A stretch of 64,000 nucleotides of DNA from Ligula intestinalis (taxonomy: Eukaryota; Platyhelminthes; Cestoda; Diphyllobothriidea; Diphyllobothriidae). The notes beneath the pieces are model-generated. The model was not told where the DNA came from, ran no database searches, and was given only the letters and a program-made list of their open reading frames with translations. Made by a program: the position numbers and the translations under genes. The first letter of the stretch is position 1. Every line of letters begins with the position of its first letter. The DNA lies in assembly GCA_036362985.1 (NCBI GenBank), contig JAYGXS010000005.1, positions 50,818,394 through 50,882,393 of the forward strand, in the 5' to 3' direction. Below, one piece after another: positions 1-12,100 of the stretch.

Positions 1-30
1 ATAAATTAACATGTTTTTCTTTTTTTGAAG

Positions 31-134
31 AACGCAAGTTAGACGACTCTGAAAGTCCACTGATGGTGCAGTTAAACTGGTGCAAGCAAGGACGCGAAGG
101 AAAATTAATTTTGAAATGTCTGAAGGAAGTGCCA
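31..134 (+). CDS. AFDN: afadin exon: C-terminal part of Ras-association domain 1
   Basis: The acceptor is a T-rich tract ending AG at 29-30. The first two bases complete a codon from an exon outside the window, and the donor is GTATGT at 135. The 34 full codons read [16 protein letters not shown] followed by REGKLILK. This matches the end of the first RA domain of afadin, where a conserved VQLNW block precedes a basic-acidic strand. The exon ends in phase 0, matching the next one. RA1 binds GTP-loaded Ras/Rap in characterised afadins. Confidence 0.9.
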
Positions 135-3100
135 GTATGTTTCCTGTTGTCTACCCCTTATGAACTGTTTTATTCAAATTTTTTAAATGCTTAAATTCAA
201 TTAGTATTGGGAGGTTTCCATTGAGTACTGTGTACAAAAATATATATTTGCATTGGTTTTTACAATCCACAGAATACGGAGCTTATTTCTCATTTGGAAA
301 AAGACAAAAACAACAAGATACCTCTCGAGGGTAAGCACAATCGGTGGCCTCTTAAGCGCGACAAAAAGCCCCTCAAATCTCTACCTCACACTGGGCATCT
401 TCTATGCACTCGTGGCTACAAAGCTCTTCCTCCTGCTACCAGGCCTGTATGTCAGACAAACAAATCGCCCAATAAGCATACTACTCCTGCCCTACTGGGT
501 TCAGAAATGAATGTCGGTTTTACCCTTGCACAAAGTTTGGAGCCCATATCGAAAGGAAATGGGGCGCGTGGTTCATCTCCTCCTGACAACAGCTTTACCA
601 GAACCGTATCCGACCCGGAGGCAATGATGCGCCGGAAACGACAACAAACTCTGGGAGCGAAGCTTGCTCGAATTGCGAAACATGGGGGAGGAAACAGAGG
701 TTTGTTTATTGTTTTGCTGCCCATTACGTGATCAGTAGTGCATGGGGTTGAGCGTTCTCTTAATCCGTTTGTCTTTGTCTCTTTAAAATATCTGCGTATA
801 CTCTTGTGTTTCATTCCCTGCTGGTAGGCAGGGTTATGATTGGCTGTATGAACTTTGTTTAGTTCGGAAGCCTATTCGATCGGTGTTTGCACACTCCTGA
901 GCGAATACATATATGCCATACAACTCCTCATTCCGGAATTTTGCCAAAACTTTGTGCCGTCAGTGATTTACGTCTTTCCACTGTCCCCGCGTTTCCACTG
1001 TTACCCCCGTTTTTACTGTTACCCGTGTTAGAATTCATATTAGAAGCAGCTGTGTACAAACCTTTCTATCCTTGTGAAAATATATCTATCTTTCGTTATT
1101 ATAGTCAAGGCTCTCATACTATTAGCCTTCAAAACGCATTGAAACAACCGTGCATTTGAGTTTTTTAAATTTTAAACGGATCACATTTTATTCCTGTTTG
1201 CTTTATGTTTCTAGTTTCGGCAGTCATTTAAATCATAATCTAATAACTTCCGTTTATTTCTCTTTGTTCAATTTATTTTCATACTGTAGGTGGTACCGTG
1301 AAAATATTTGGTGATATGATTGACCCAAACGTACCTTACAAGACTCTCCTACTCTCAGTAGAAGACACGGTTGCCCAGGTGGTACGAGAAGCCCTTGACA
1401 AGTACGGTCTCGAAGACGCCGATCCGTCCTCCTACTGTCTGGTAATGCGGTCTCGCTTCTCCAGGGAAACCCCAAACTATCCAGCCCATGAGGAAATTCT
1501 CCCCGATGCAGCCAGTCCGTTAGGTCGTCTTCTAATGGATAAGCCGCCCAAGGGCGTTATCACAACCTTTGAGGTAAAATCTTTTGACAGTTCTCCTGGT
1601 CGATGACAGCTCAAGCCAGTGTGATTGAGGCCTTTTGATGACAGTTGTAACCGCGAGGCATCTTTGCCATCCCCATCCAGCGTCCCTTATTTTAGAGCTC
1701 AAACGGCTGCAAAAGACTCATGCTCATTCCACTTGGTTTATTCGTTATGTCCTCTCCTGATTTGTCCCAAAGTTTACCTGTATTTTTATCTTCCGGCCCG
1801 AGAATATGCGAGCTAACCTGGTCAAGGAAATCGGGAAGTTTAAGTTACTTTATTACGAGATAATTCGCCACTTTAGATGTCAAGAATTCAAGTTTGGCGA
1901 ACGTGCGTCTTTCATCATTCACCATGAGCAGGAATTTGGAATAATATAAGGGAGGGTAGACGAAAGAAGTTTAAACATCCAATGAACAGTATGTATGGAG
2001 GAGATGATTGACTATGTTGAGAGTTCAAGGCGGTAAATTCCTGTCCTGTTAGCGGTTGAGGAAGAGGAGCTTTCGATTTATTTATGGCCACCTTAGACGG
2101 GGGCTTGTGGCGAAATTCGGGACAGTCAAGCGGAAATCCCTAATGCAGACAAGAGAACCTTACCAACAAAGGCAAGACAGACTAGAATAGTCATTTCTGG
2201 CTTATTAACCATCATCAGCCAGCCACGCCCAACCTTCGGTTGTGTGCCAACCGAAGCTCGAACCCGCAACCTATCGATTAGAAGTCCACCTTTCTAATTA
2301 TCGGAGGTTGAAACCCCGGGGATTGGGAATGCCTGGCTGTTAACAGCTTGCGTGAGGCAAAGGTTCGCATCCCATGTATGTGTAGAGATTAAGAAGAATT
2401 CGTGTGGATCACCGGAATCAATGTCTTATTAGTCTGAGCTGGTGGTTTATTGGTCCTCCCTCTCCCCTCCTCCCGCCCCTATGGCAGTTAATTGGCCCCC
2501 TTCCCCTATAATGTTGCTTGCTTTCCTTGTCGATTTTATCTCTGACGACGGACTCCCGCAAGAGTTCGAAAGCTCAGATCGACACGGCCCCTTCATCTCA
2601 ATCTGTTGACAGCTTGTCGACCGGAAAGGCGCTTTCCAATTTCCGTTGTGTTCATCGGTAAACGATTAACCGCTGTGTGTCTGCCAGCGGGGCGGCAGAG
2701 GAAGTCCCAAGGCAGAACGGAGTGACTGATTTCAGTTACCAAAAGTTGAGCGTTCACCTGTCATTGAAAAGTACGACCGTTGGTCGAAAGCGTAATTCGC
2801 CGTTTGGTTTGCCATCATGTAACGTACATACCTGTCTTCTGACAGCACAGCCTTTCAAGGAAGTCTGCATTGAAAACATCATCACATATGGGCTTTTGGA
2901 GAATCGAACCTGGGCACTTTGATGATACCAGGGATTTTGAAAGGCAACGTGGCACCGAGTTGCTGGTGCATAAGGTTCATTCCCAACTTAATTATGGCAG
3001 AATTGGTCTTGCACAGGTAGTTTGCAAGAGCCGCCTAAGGTTCACAGATAACCTGAAAATTTTAGGCCATTCATACCGCTATGCTTCTATTCAGAATAAT

Positions 3101-6100
3101 CTTATTAGAAGAAGAATAAGTCGTGATCGCTGAGCCAAAACTTTTATTGGCCTAACGTTTCGACATCAGTCGCGGATTCTTCGTCAGAGACATTAGCAAA
3201 AAGAGTATTGGAGTAGTAGAGTTACTGAAGAGATTGACTAATGCGTTCTCTTCGTGGATATGCAAAATTTCTAGCTTCCTGTACGTAATCCAGAAATAAG
3301 CCTGGGATTGCGTCCAAGGGGAGTTAACAGAATCAGCTACGGACATAGGATTGCAACCAAAAAGTAAGGGTCCTACCACCGACAAGGTTCGAATACAGTC
3401 TCTGCTGCTCAGACCACCACACTTTACAGAAAATGCACACATAAAATACCCCGTCTGTGTTGCGATCTCCATAATTCTCCCATAATATTTAGGTTTTAGA
3501 AGACGCTTAGAAGTGAGCAACTGGGCTCGATCGCTTTCTGTGCTAGGAAAACAGGCTGAATGGGTTCTAACTACCAACACCGTAGCGACGAAGATTATAT
3601 GCAGACCCTCTGGAAACTTTTAAGACTTAAAAGACGACCCATCGGTCCAATATGGTCAGTAGCACAATCTTCAAGGAGACCTCTAATGGTTTTTCGAATT
3701 TCCAGCTAGCACATGCTTTTCTTCATCATGATGCAGAGCTCCGATACGAGTTGTTGGAAACTATTTATCCTAGCCCCCAGCATATACATCATTTAAGCAT
3801 CGTCTTTATTGTATGCAGAAATTAAGACGCCCTACATTTATATAAGCTAGTATAGAGTTGAAAAAACATCTAACCGGTAAGGCAGCATTTGAAGGGTATG
3901 CACTGTCGTAATTGCAGCACCTATCAACGGTACCACGGAATGGTAGTAATTGGGTTTAAGGGGCGCAGCATCACCACACACAAACAGTGAAATGTGTGCA
4001 AGAATGCCCCAAAATGTATAATTTTTCACAAAATTTATTTTCCTAGGGCAATGGCCCGGACTGGGCTAATATCAAACTAAAAAAGGCTACTCTTAATAAA
4101 CAAAAGGTATATGAATAGCAAAAATCACAATAAAATACGTAGTGCATGCCAATGTATGAAGGTTTAGCAAATACATGCTAACTAGTTCAGGCTATATACG
4201 TTTAATCTCAGGAGGTTTACATGACCCAACGACTTCCAGCTCTGCCACTTTCTTCATGTCGCCTCAACTTTTACCCGTTTTAATTGCTTTCCACTTCTCA
4301 TCTTTCGTCCTTTTGCCACCGTGAATATTGCCTTTTTAAATGGCATAATAGTTTGCTCTGTTAGATCTGCGGCCGATAAATCCCCCTCTATAGTTCAATA
4401 TATTGAAGGTAGTAGGCAATGCCTTTGAAGACCGTATTGAAAACAGTATGCATGAAATATCAAACATAAAATATGTCACTATAAACAGTGAGTAACATAT
4501 ATGCATGTACAAATTTTTACGTGTGCGTGTGAACAGTCAGAATAGTCTCTTGTTTACATAATATATCCAACATAAAATATATTACTGTGAAATATTGATT
4601 AGCATATACAAATGTACAGTTTTATCTATAGGTATTTTCGGGGCGTAAATTATTCATGCTTCCTTGTACATATGAACGGTAAGTGTTAAGTAGATGTTCA
4701 TCCAGTTTCCGTTTAAACGCATCTGTGGAGTTCGCCAATACGACCTCCTCGGGCAGTTCGTTCCAGCCACCGATGACTCGTTGTGAGAACGACTGCTTGC
4801 GGACCTCTAGATGGGATAGGGTTCCCCGAAGTTTGGGGGAATTCCCACAAAGGTTGGCTGAAGTGGCGAAGGCGAAGAAGTCATCAAACTTCAGGGCACA
4901 CTCCCGATTCCTCATGAGGCGGTACGTCTGTATGAGGTCGCCGCGAATTTGTCTATACTCAAGGGGGAAAACGTTAAGTGCTTCTAGTCTACATTCGTAA
5001 GATGAAGACTTTAGGCCCTTCACAATTTTCGTTGCCCTTCGCTGAATTCTTTCCAGCATCTGGTTATCTTTGTGCATCCATGGTCGCCACGCCTGAACGC
5101 CATACTCCAGATGTGAGCGAAGAAATGTTCCATCGATTTTGCCGAATAGTTTTTTGTCTATGTCGGCAAAAGCTCGCTTAATGGCAAACAGAACACTGTT
5201 CGCCCTCTTGGTAGCCCTAGCACACTGTAAACAAGGCTTCAGGGGTGGCACAATAGCCATACCCCGATCTTTTTGTTCATTGACGTTCGAGAGGCACCTT
5301 CCATCGAGTACGTAGTTGTGTGAGTCATCCGTCGTTCTCACTTTCTTCGTCTTGCGTCGCAATGTGACACATTTATCAAAGTTAAACCGCATTATTCATT
5401 TTTGGACCATTCACCTAGGCGGTCAAGTCCTTCTTGCAGAGTTTGTTCATCATAAGCGTTTCTGATGGGTTGCCAGTCCATGCCTACAGTCGTTGACGTA
5501 GATTAGGAACAATAGTGGCCCAAGAACGGAGCCCTGAGGCACTCCACTCGCAACTGGCACTGAAGAGGATTTTGCGTTTCCGACGCACACGGACTGCGAT
5601 CGGCCTATGAGAAAAATTCCTACCCAATTTAGTAAATTGTCCCTTATCCCGGATTCCCCAACCTTGTAGAGTAGCCGTTAGTGAGGGACACTATCGAAGG
5701 CTTTTTTAAAGTCTATATAAACAACATCTACGGGGGTATTTTCGTCTGATGAGTTGGACCACTGCTCCATAGGATAAAGCATATTGGTCAGGCAGGAGTG
5801 GTTTCCTCGAAACCCGTGGTGGGCACCATCAAAGAATTCTTCTTCTTCGAGGAACTTCATAGTGGCCTTTTTGATGATCCTTTCCATAACTTTACAACAC
5901 ATGCAAGTTAGGCTCACTGGTCGATAGTTGTTCGCGCTGGTTCTGGATCCACCCTTGTTAATAGGGTATATGTTTGCAACTTTCCAATCGGATGGGAGGA
6001 GGCCTCGATCAAAGGACAACTAAAAAATGTGCGTAAGCGGTCTGGAAAGTTCCGAAGCCAGCTTTTGCAGTACCTTTGCTGGTATTGTGTCTGGACCCGG

Positions 6101-9100
6101 AGGCTTAGCTTCATTAAGCGCAAGAAGTTCATTCCTTACATCTTCTTCTGTGAAACGGAGGTCCTCCATGATTCTGCCATTACTCTCTGCATGGAAGTCT
6201 GTCGGATTAAAGTTTAGTTCCACAGTAAAAACAGATGCAAAAACTTGCTAAGGTGTTCTGCTTTTTCGAGATTGTCTATAATTTCCTCATTAATTTCACC
6301 TTTTAGTACTGCAACTGTGTCTTTGTTTTTTAGCCTGCTGTAGATGTAACTGCAGAGCACGTTTGGCTTCGTTACGGCCCGCTCGATAATTTTCGCTTCG
6401 TAGTCTTTCCGCGCTTTTGGAATGTTTGATCTAACCTCGTTCCGCTTTTGGCGGAATTCTTCGTAGTGTGAAGGCTGACGTGTTGATGCGTACCTTCTCC
6501 AGAGTTTATTCTTGCGGTTTATTTGGCTCTTCAGATCTTGCGTTAACCAAGGGGCCTGCTCGCCTTTTGTAGTTTTTTCAGTGGACAGTTTCGATGCATT
6601 ACTTCGCTTATAAGATCCCTGACAGTGTTCCAGTTAGCATCCGGACTACCGGTTAGAAGGTCATACCAATTTATTGCTGCTATTTCATTTCTGATTGTGG
6701 TGTAATTTCCGCGCCAGTAGTCTAACCGAACCTCCGTATTTCTAGGTTGATTGGTGTTTGAAGCATATTCCCACAGGATCATGACATGATCACTCTTTCC
6801 AAGAGGTGCAATTGGCCTAATTTTGCTTGTATCAATCGGTTCTTTCGATAATACGAGGTCCAAACAGTTCGCTGTTTGTGCTTCTTTTATTCTCGTTGGG
6901 AATCCAACATTCTGCACGAGAGAGGTCCCCCGTCAGCTTTAAGAATCTGGAGCTAAAAGACTCATGAGAACCCTTACCTGATAGCTCATCCCAGTTAATC
7001 AGTGGGGCGTTAAAATCTCCAGTGATCAGCGCATTTTCATTTTGAGCCAGTTCACGCATTAGTCCAAACAAGGTCCCGCCACCCTCTGTAATTTGATTTG
7101 GCGATCTATAGAAAGTCATGAAATGTAAAGTGGGTGCATCACGCGTTTTCGCTTTAAGCCATAGCGCTTCACAATCATGAGAGGAACCAATTTTGCGTTC
7201 TGAGGCCATGATGCCCTTCTTGACAAACACTGTTATTCCTCCTCCCCTCCTATGTATCCGGCCCCGACGAAAAACTTGGTACTCTCCGGGTACAATTTCG
7301 GCATCCATTACGTCGGCCTGTAGCCAGGTCTCTGTAATGGATATGACATCCGGCTGTAGGTCAGCTATACCAACTTTGAGCTCGTCAATCTTCTGAAGCA
7401 AACTCTGTGCGTTCGTATAAAGGAAGCGCAGCTTCGCCGGCATAGAGTTCTGAGCGATTTGTGGGTCGAGGGAGCCGAAAGGTCTCTGCGAATTAGCTAC
7501 TTTATTGTCTGAGTTTTGGTCTGCTTTGTGTCTGCATAACTCAGCGTTATTGGCTGTCTCCAGAGGAATGACCTCTGGGCGGTGATGATTTCCCCGTTCA
7601 TTATTTGCAGGTTCCTCTCGCCCGCATTGGATCTCCTGTGGAGTTCGGTTTTCAGTGCCCTCCACTTCTCTTTCTCGGCCGGCGAGTACTCCCGCTGAAA
7701 AAAACCGTTGGATACTTGTTCCGTAGTTGCGATTTCCTGTTCAACAGTAGCTTCCCTTGTTCTTCGTGCTTGAGTATAAATTTTATTGGTCTGGTTTGAC
7801 CCAAATCCGTATATGGACCCTTCTTCAGGCCCATCCTAAATGCTTTTAGGACGGGGACCACCATTTCTTCATTTTCATGTAGGAGAAGTTTAATGTATCC
7901 GCGGAATAAATCCATATCATGGTCAATTCTATTCTTTTGGGTCACCGAAGAAGATTCAGGCATGCCTTGTATGACGATGCACTGGCTGCGATTAAATAAC
8001 AGGCTATGAGGTTTATTAGTGGACCCTACCGACGTGTGGGTATCCTCGACTTGGGCTGTGAGATCCCTAAGCTCCGGCATTTGATAATTGGGAGGACCCG
8101 ACAGCTCCTCTTTTGTGCCAAGGCCACCTTTTAGTGTGGTAGTCGGTGGCGTCTTGGGCTTTTTGGGAGACGCAACCAGACTAGTTCTTACTGGTATCTG
8201 CTTGGTTTTTGGGACTGTGTTAAGCACGACACCCTTTGAGCAAGCAGAATGTTCAGTCCCTTCATCGTAGTCTGCTAGTCTAGCGGTGACACCGTCTGCC
8301 TGTTGGCCCAACGTACATGGTTCGACTCCCGAGTCTGCTACATTTTCGTGGATTTCCCACTCTTCGACTAGGTCGAGTTCCACTACTGGTTCTGCTGTAG
8401 TTTGCTTATTGAGTATGGAAACCTCCTCTTTTTTCTTCGTCTTGGCCTTTTCTGGGCCTTCAGTCGTCTCCGACATCGAGCCATGCGTTAGAATATGCAA
8501 AAGCGACTTCAGTGCCGCTAATTCCGTTTTAAGGCATACCATATCCTTCTGCATGACGGAAAATGCTTTGGAAAGTTCCATGTCTGATATGCCATCTCGG
8601 TCTTCGTACTTTGTGTCTATTGAGCTCCGAGGACTTCTAGGCCTTTTAGCAGGGCGCGATTTCGTTGCGCCAACCATGCGGTTTTTACCCTCGAAATTAC
8701 GATTTGGGCTTATATCCTGAATTAAATCAGTGGAAACCGTGCGCCCTCGGTCTAATGGTAACGACCGATGCCCGCGAGCCACGGGTTTTGGGTTCAAATC
8801 CCACTCGTGGCAGACTTTTTACACGTTGCGCTGTACGTTTAGTTTTGCTTCCCATCATAGATCTAAGTAAAGTTAAACGATATTAAAGCTCTACGCAATA
8901 TGTATAAAGCGATTAACTGTATGGAAAGGATATTGGAACGACTCAGCTGGAATCCCTGAGAATCGTTGACGGAAGGCGTTCACGGAGATGTTGCTCGTTT
9001 TGACTAGTGCCTGCCCTGGCTTCTGAGGCTGAGGATGTTGTGAAAATGAATCCAAAAGCTAATAACGAGTGTCCGCCAGAGTGCTAGCTGGTCCGCAATC

Positions 9101-12100
9101 CCGAAAATAGTATTTCCCACGGAGGACGAGAAATTTGAATCGCAATTGCATTGCATTGCATGCCACCTACAAGGCTGAGTAGGAAGGCAGCAAGGTTTTG
9201 CCGAGTTTTCGATTCCGTAAACGATTTACGCGTTTAACGCCAAAGTCCTTGGTTGTAACTTTGATCATAGAAAAATGGTTATTTCTGTCTTCCGCAAGCA
9301 AAGCATTAATCTGCCAACCAATAGTTTGGCAATTTCGTTCCTTCGATTGACATTTCTCCGCAGTTTAATCATATATTTGCCTAAAAAGGGGTCAGTGTGT
9401 CTCTGCATAGATTACCTACGGTTTTTCCCCCCGTCCCCGCCTTCCCCCCTCCTCCACGCGTTCAAAGTGAACTTTTTTTCTTGCTTTCCACAGCTGCGAC
9501 CCCGACTACATCGAGACAGATCGGGAGAGCAGACCTCAAACGGTCCACTGCTTGCTCTGCCAGACGCCCGCCCGAGCAGTGCCCATCGTCACCTTCCTGC
9601 ATATTCCCGTCTGGTGCCCGAGCCTTCCCTCGGTTTCCCACCCTGCTCCCCGGAAACCGTGTTCGCCTGGTTGGTGGAATTCGGTAAGGAGAGCCCTGTG
9701 GACGTGGGCGATGCCCAGACACCCTGCAGAAAACCCGCCTCATATCCTCTTTACGTGGACCAGGGTCCGGTAAGTGCAGTACTATGCTTTTATTACTGAC
9801 CCCCTATAATTGTTGACTATTATTACTTAGTCACTGCTAACTGTCATCTAACTGATTCGTCTTATTTTGCTTGCTTGACTGAAAGTTTTGCTAAAATATT
9901 TACCTTCCTCAAGACCGTCCCTTTTTTAGATAGTTATACGTTGTGACTCTATATAGTACGTTTTTCCAGTGAGCAAGCATGACCATCCACCGTTTTACGT
10001 CATCATCAGTAGCGGCGGAATCAAAATTACCGCGGAGAATAAAGAATAAAAGGCTAAAATTAAAAAGCCCTTATGTCACGAAAAATTCGACTTTCTCCTC
10101 GTTTCTTCTCAGGTGCGAAAAGTTCCGGGCAGGTTGTTTTTTTTGGTTGAGACAAAGTGCACAGGTAAAAGGTGTGCCAAGCAGTCAAGTTTCGAATTTA
10201 GCGCCCTTTCAGCCAGCACAGGTAGCGTGTACCGACTCGACCAACAAAAACAACATTGGCCATTTTGGCTCCGAAATCATTTGGATTTTTTTTCGCTAGA
10301 CTTTCCCCCAGTCGGCATTGTTTGGTGTTGCTGACGGCCAGAAAACTTTAGATTTGGCGACATTTAAAGTAAACAGACGATCACTTGCGCTCTATTGCCG
10401 TTTGTGCCTGTGTGTGGCTCGGACATTCCGCGCCACTGTGCAGTTTGGTAACCAATCAGAAGCGAGATCATAGTGAGGAGAAATTGCGTGACAGCAAACC
10501 CCAACACTCTTTGTCAGGAGATGCCGTGTAGTTCCTAGCACGAAGTAATTGGGAATTTGCAAAACGGAAGGACAAGCTAGGAAGCCCCAGAAGCCTTTTT
10601 ATGCGTCCATCGTACCTTGATTTCTAACACATTATATACCATGCACTCTAGAATCCCGCAAAGCCCAATTTTTTTCTTTCTAATGTTTGTTCTATCATGA
10701 CTGAACATTTGAGAATGGATACTTTACAGATGAACCAATAAGAATCTCTTAAGACTGGCGGTCCCCGAGCTGGTCTGACTGCGGGATGCAGTATAGTCTG
10801 CGGTTTTCCCTGAAGGTCCAATCTAGAACCATCATAACCCATTGTGTAGCAACCAACAACAAACAGTCGAGAGGCATAATCGACTTTTCTCGGGAATTTT
10901 CAGGGCACAGAGCTCCATGGTCAACTGGATTCGCATTGAAGCCTTTCTTCTTCGCCGTCTGTTTGACTGTGGTAAACAACCCAGAATTGGTCACCCCTAA
11001 TCCTGCTTGTTTTGGTCAGCTAAGGCACTGGGCCTAACATCTTGATCATAAGGGTAACTTCGTCTCGCGCTGTGCGATAAGGTGAGGTATTTTACTCCAA
11101 ATAAAGGTCTTTTAACTAATCTCGACTACAACAGATGCGGTTTTGGTCAACGTCTTGTGTACATACCTTTCTAAATTAAAATCTTATCGGAGCCGATTTC
11201 AAGGTCGAAATCTCGCACTAGGTTTAAAGTGATGATTAATAACTCAGAAGTGCCCACTTACGCCTAAAACTTTCCTTCTCTGTCTATCCTTTTTCCCCAC
11301 CACACAAAACTCTATAAACACCGTTATTGCAGGACAAAATGCTGGGACTAGGGGTATATGAAGGAGACTACATAAAGTGCTTTTGCCTATATTTCAGTGA
11401 TTGAATTCAATCAACTGAGAGTATAATAAGCCTCCGGCTTTATTAATTGGAAGGACCAAAATCACAAAATCTAAAATGTTTAATTCCATTTTTAACTGCG
11501 AGAGCCAGACGAATCATCAAAAGAGCCATACCTGGCTCACGAGCCGTACGTTTCCATTCCCTGGCGTAAAGCTTTGGCTGACGTTGCCTGGGAAATATGC
11601 GGCAGCTACAAATACTGGCATGGCGTTGAAGCGCTTATTGACTAACAGTTGGTTCTGGGGATACCAATAAAAGTTGGCAAGCAGGTTGTGAGATGAATGC
11701 AAAAAATTGCCAGCAACGACAAGGGAGGCTCGAATGGTCATTTCTGGCCTGCTAGCAGTCGTCAGCCAGTCATACCCAACCCCAAGTGGTGCATCACCCA
11801 AGGTTTGAACTCGCGACTTTTTGATCAAAATTCTGCTGGTCTAACCATTGAGTCACAGGTTCGTTGTCTTGCCAGCTTAGGTTAGGAGATATTTAAACTT
11901 GAGGTGGGATATGATTGGCTGACGACGTCTAAATTTACCTGAGATGGCCAGTCAAGCCCCCCTTGTCGTTGCCGGCAATACTACCTGCTTAGACGGCTAG
12001 TCGCTGTGCGGCCCGAGACTGAGACCCAAGGCAGAGCGGGGCGAGTGAGTTACGGTAGCCATCAGTAAACGTTCATCAACGAATGCCAAAATGCTCACTG

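Larger units (their letters stand above)
4580..8797 (-). mobile_element. CR1-like non-LTR retrotransposon, nearly full length, inactivated
   Basis: Read on the minus strand, the order is ORF1 (8797-7652), a 14-bp overlap, an AP-endonuclease domain (7665-6920), linker, reverse transcriptase and C-terminal domain to a stop at 4622. A short A/T-rich 3' end follows. The architecture and the C-terminal [13 protein letters not shown] and [14 protein letters not shown] blocks point to the CR1/Jockey group. It lies antisense to afadin. One frameshift (about 6920), two in-frame stops (6020 and 5678) and a missing catalytic box show it cannot move by itself. Confidence 0.93.
1574..9493 (+). other. afadin intron (7.9 kb), repeat-filled
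   Basis: It holds a repeat family copy (1925-2000), a SINE (2140-2320), a hammerhead-like PLE end (about 3125-3195), an antisense CR1-like LINE (4580-8797) and a tRNA-like sequence (8738-8815). I see nothing recognisable in 2330-3120, 3200-4580 or 8830-9490. The ORF at 3152-3580 (-) is open by chance into the hammerhead-like motif. Confidence 0.8.

Noticed and set aside
3152..3580. 142-codon minus-strand ORF ending in the hammerhead-like motif
   Set aside because: The C-terminal peptide is just the translated ribozyme-like repeat; the rest has no homology I recognise.
10113..10334. ORF with Cys-rich segment ([12 protein letters not shown]) after a TTCTCAG acceptor-like site
   Set aside because: Considered as an extra afadin exon, but exons 4 and 5 already join in phase and with continuous homology; no similarity to afadin.
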